DNA of 5,429 bases, from positions 1 through 5,429 of the forward strand of contig JAUNHF010000131.1 of NCBI GenBank assembly GCA_030524065.1. Direction: 5' to 3'. The notes under the pieces were generated by a model that was not told the origin of the DNA, ran no database searches, and saw nothing but the letters and a program-made list of their open reading frames with translations. The stretch's first letter is position 1, and each line of letters opens with the position of its first letter. Made by a program: the position numbers and the translations under genes. The stretch is from Deinococcus sp. (GTDB lineage: Bacteria; Deinococcota; Deinococci; Deinococcales; Deinococcaceae). This document shows, in pieces, positions 5,143-5,429 of this stretch.

Positions 5143-5429
5143 CGTAGGTCCCTGGCTTCCTCGGCTGTAGGCCCCCCTGCTCCGGAGGTCTGTGGGCTGG
5201 ATTCCTGCGCCCTAGATTCCTGTGCCCCGGCTTCCTGCGTCCTGGCGCCATGCCCCAGCTCGGCCAGCAGGCGGCGGTACAGCGCTGCCGCCCGCTGGGC
5301 CACTTCCGGCAGCGGGGTTCCCTGAGGCAAGCGGTGGTCGGCCACGGCCAGGGCTTCGGCCAGCACGGCCGGATACAGGGGGTAGGGGCCGGCGCCCGCT
5401 CCGGCGGCGTCCTGTTCCGCTGCTCGCCG
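5139..5429 (-). CDS. Partial unrecognised protein, 3' end only
   Basis: The reading frame is open to the right edge, so only the last 96 residues are visible and the start lies outside the window. An internal GTG at 5366 is not needed as a start, since the frame continues upstream with no stop. The visible part has a Gly/Ala-rich stretch, then [20 protein letters not shown] and a helical region [21 protein letters not shown]. It ends in a low-complexity tail built of pentapeptides ([20 protein letters not shown]) that is probably disordered. I do not recognise the family. Its TGA overlaps the yraN GTG by the GTGA arrangement, so the two are cotranscribed and translationally coupled. The codon use and GC content resemble the neighbours. 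Confidence 0.72.
   Translation of the reverse strand, partial: RRAAEQDAAGAGAGPYPLYPAVLAEALAVADHRLPQGTPLPEVAQRAAALYRRLLAELGHGARTQEAGAQESRAQESSPQTSGAGGPTAEEARDLR
5200..5244. repeat. Three-copy 15-bp tandem repeat inside the partial gene
   Basis: The units are GATTCCTGCGCCCTA (5200-5214), GATTCCTGTGCCCCG (5215-5229) and GCTTCCTGCGTCCTG (5230-5244). They share a TTCCTG core and are 15 bp long, so the frame is kept; on the minus strand they encode the Ala/Thr-Gln-Glu-Ala/Ser pentapeptides. A degenerate fourth copy may lie at 5185-5199, and a GCTTCCT in the same phase occurs at 5155. Confidence 0.75.

Noticed and set aside
5364..5366. GTG at 5366 as the start of the right-edge gene
   Set aside because: The frame stays open from this codon to the window edge with no stop, so the gene more likely begins outside the window.
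1..5429. Deinococcus radiation/desiccation response motif, CRISPR repeats, insertion sequence ends, tRNA genes
   Set aside because: I looked for the 17-bp RDRM-type palindrome, regularly spaced repeats, transposase-like proteins with terminal inverted repeats, and cloverleaf arms, and saw none.

Overview
This 5.4 kb window is ordinary, densely packed bacterial chromosome with high G+C. It most likely comes from Deinococcus or a close relative. That assignment is an inference from the G+C content, the protein types, and a repeated gene-start architecture: a TANNNT -10-like hexamer lies 6 to 10 nt before the start codon with no well-spaced Shine-Dalgarno sequence. This matches the leaderless-mRNA promoters described for Deinococcus. 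No sequence search could be run to confirm it.

Layout from left to right: a flavin reductase-domain protein (36-575, +); a metallophosphoesterase of a variant-motif subfamily (614-1348, +) with its own promoter; a short convergent gap holding a tandem 19-bp repeat; a six-segment membrane protein, possibly VC0807-like (1405-2226, -); a divergent promoter region with a long-spaced inverted repeat; a UPF0316-type membrane protein (DUF5698 + DUF2179; 2371-2934, +); a small single-EF-hand protein with the best ribosome binding site in the window (3084-3581, +) and a textbook Rho-independent terminator; an M20-type metallopeptidase (3696-4775, +); then, convergent to it, a YraN/UPF0102 nuclease-fold protein (4804-5142, -) translationally coupled to an unrecognised gene that runs off the right edge (5139-5429, -). 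There is no gene-free stretch longer than about 150 bases.

Most genes look individually transcribed: 36-575, 614-1348, 2371-2934, 3084-3581 and 3696-4775 each have their own promoter-like element. The only clear operon is the right-edge pair on the minus strand, joined by a GTGA start/stop overlap. The genes do not form an evident pathway. They look like housekeeping and peripheral metabolic functions: flavin reduction, phosphoester hydrolysis, peptide or amide hydrolysis, and conserved membrane proteins of unknown role.

I found no mobile element, CRISPR array, toxin-antitoxin pair, defence island or RNA gene. The items most worth a second look are the EF-hand protein with a hydrophobic C-terminus, the altered metal-site motifs of the phosphoesterase, the shared leaderless-start architecture, the inverted repeat upstream of the UPF0316 gene, and two short tandem repeats.
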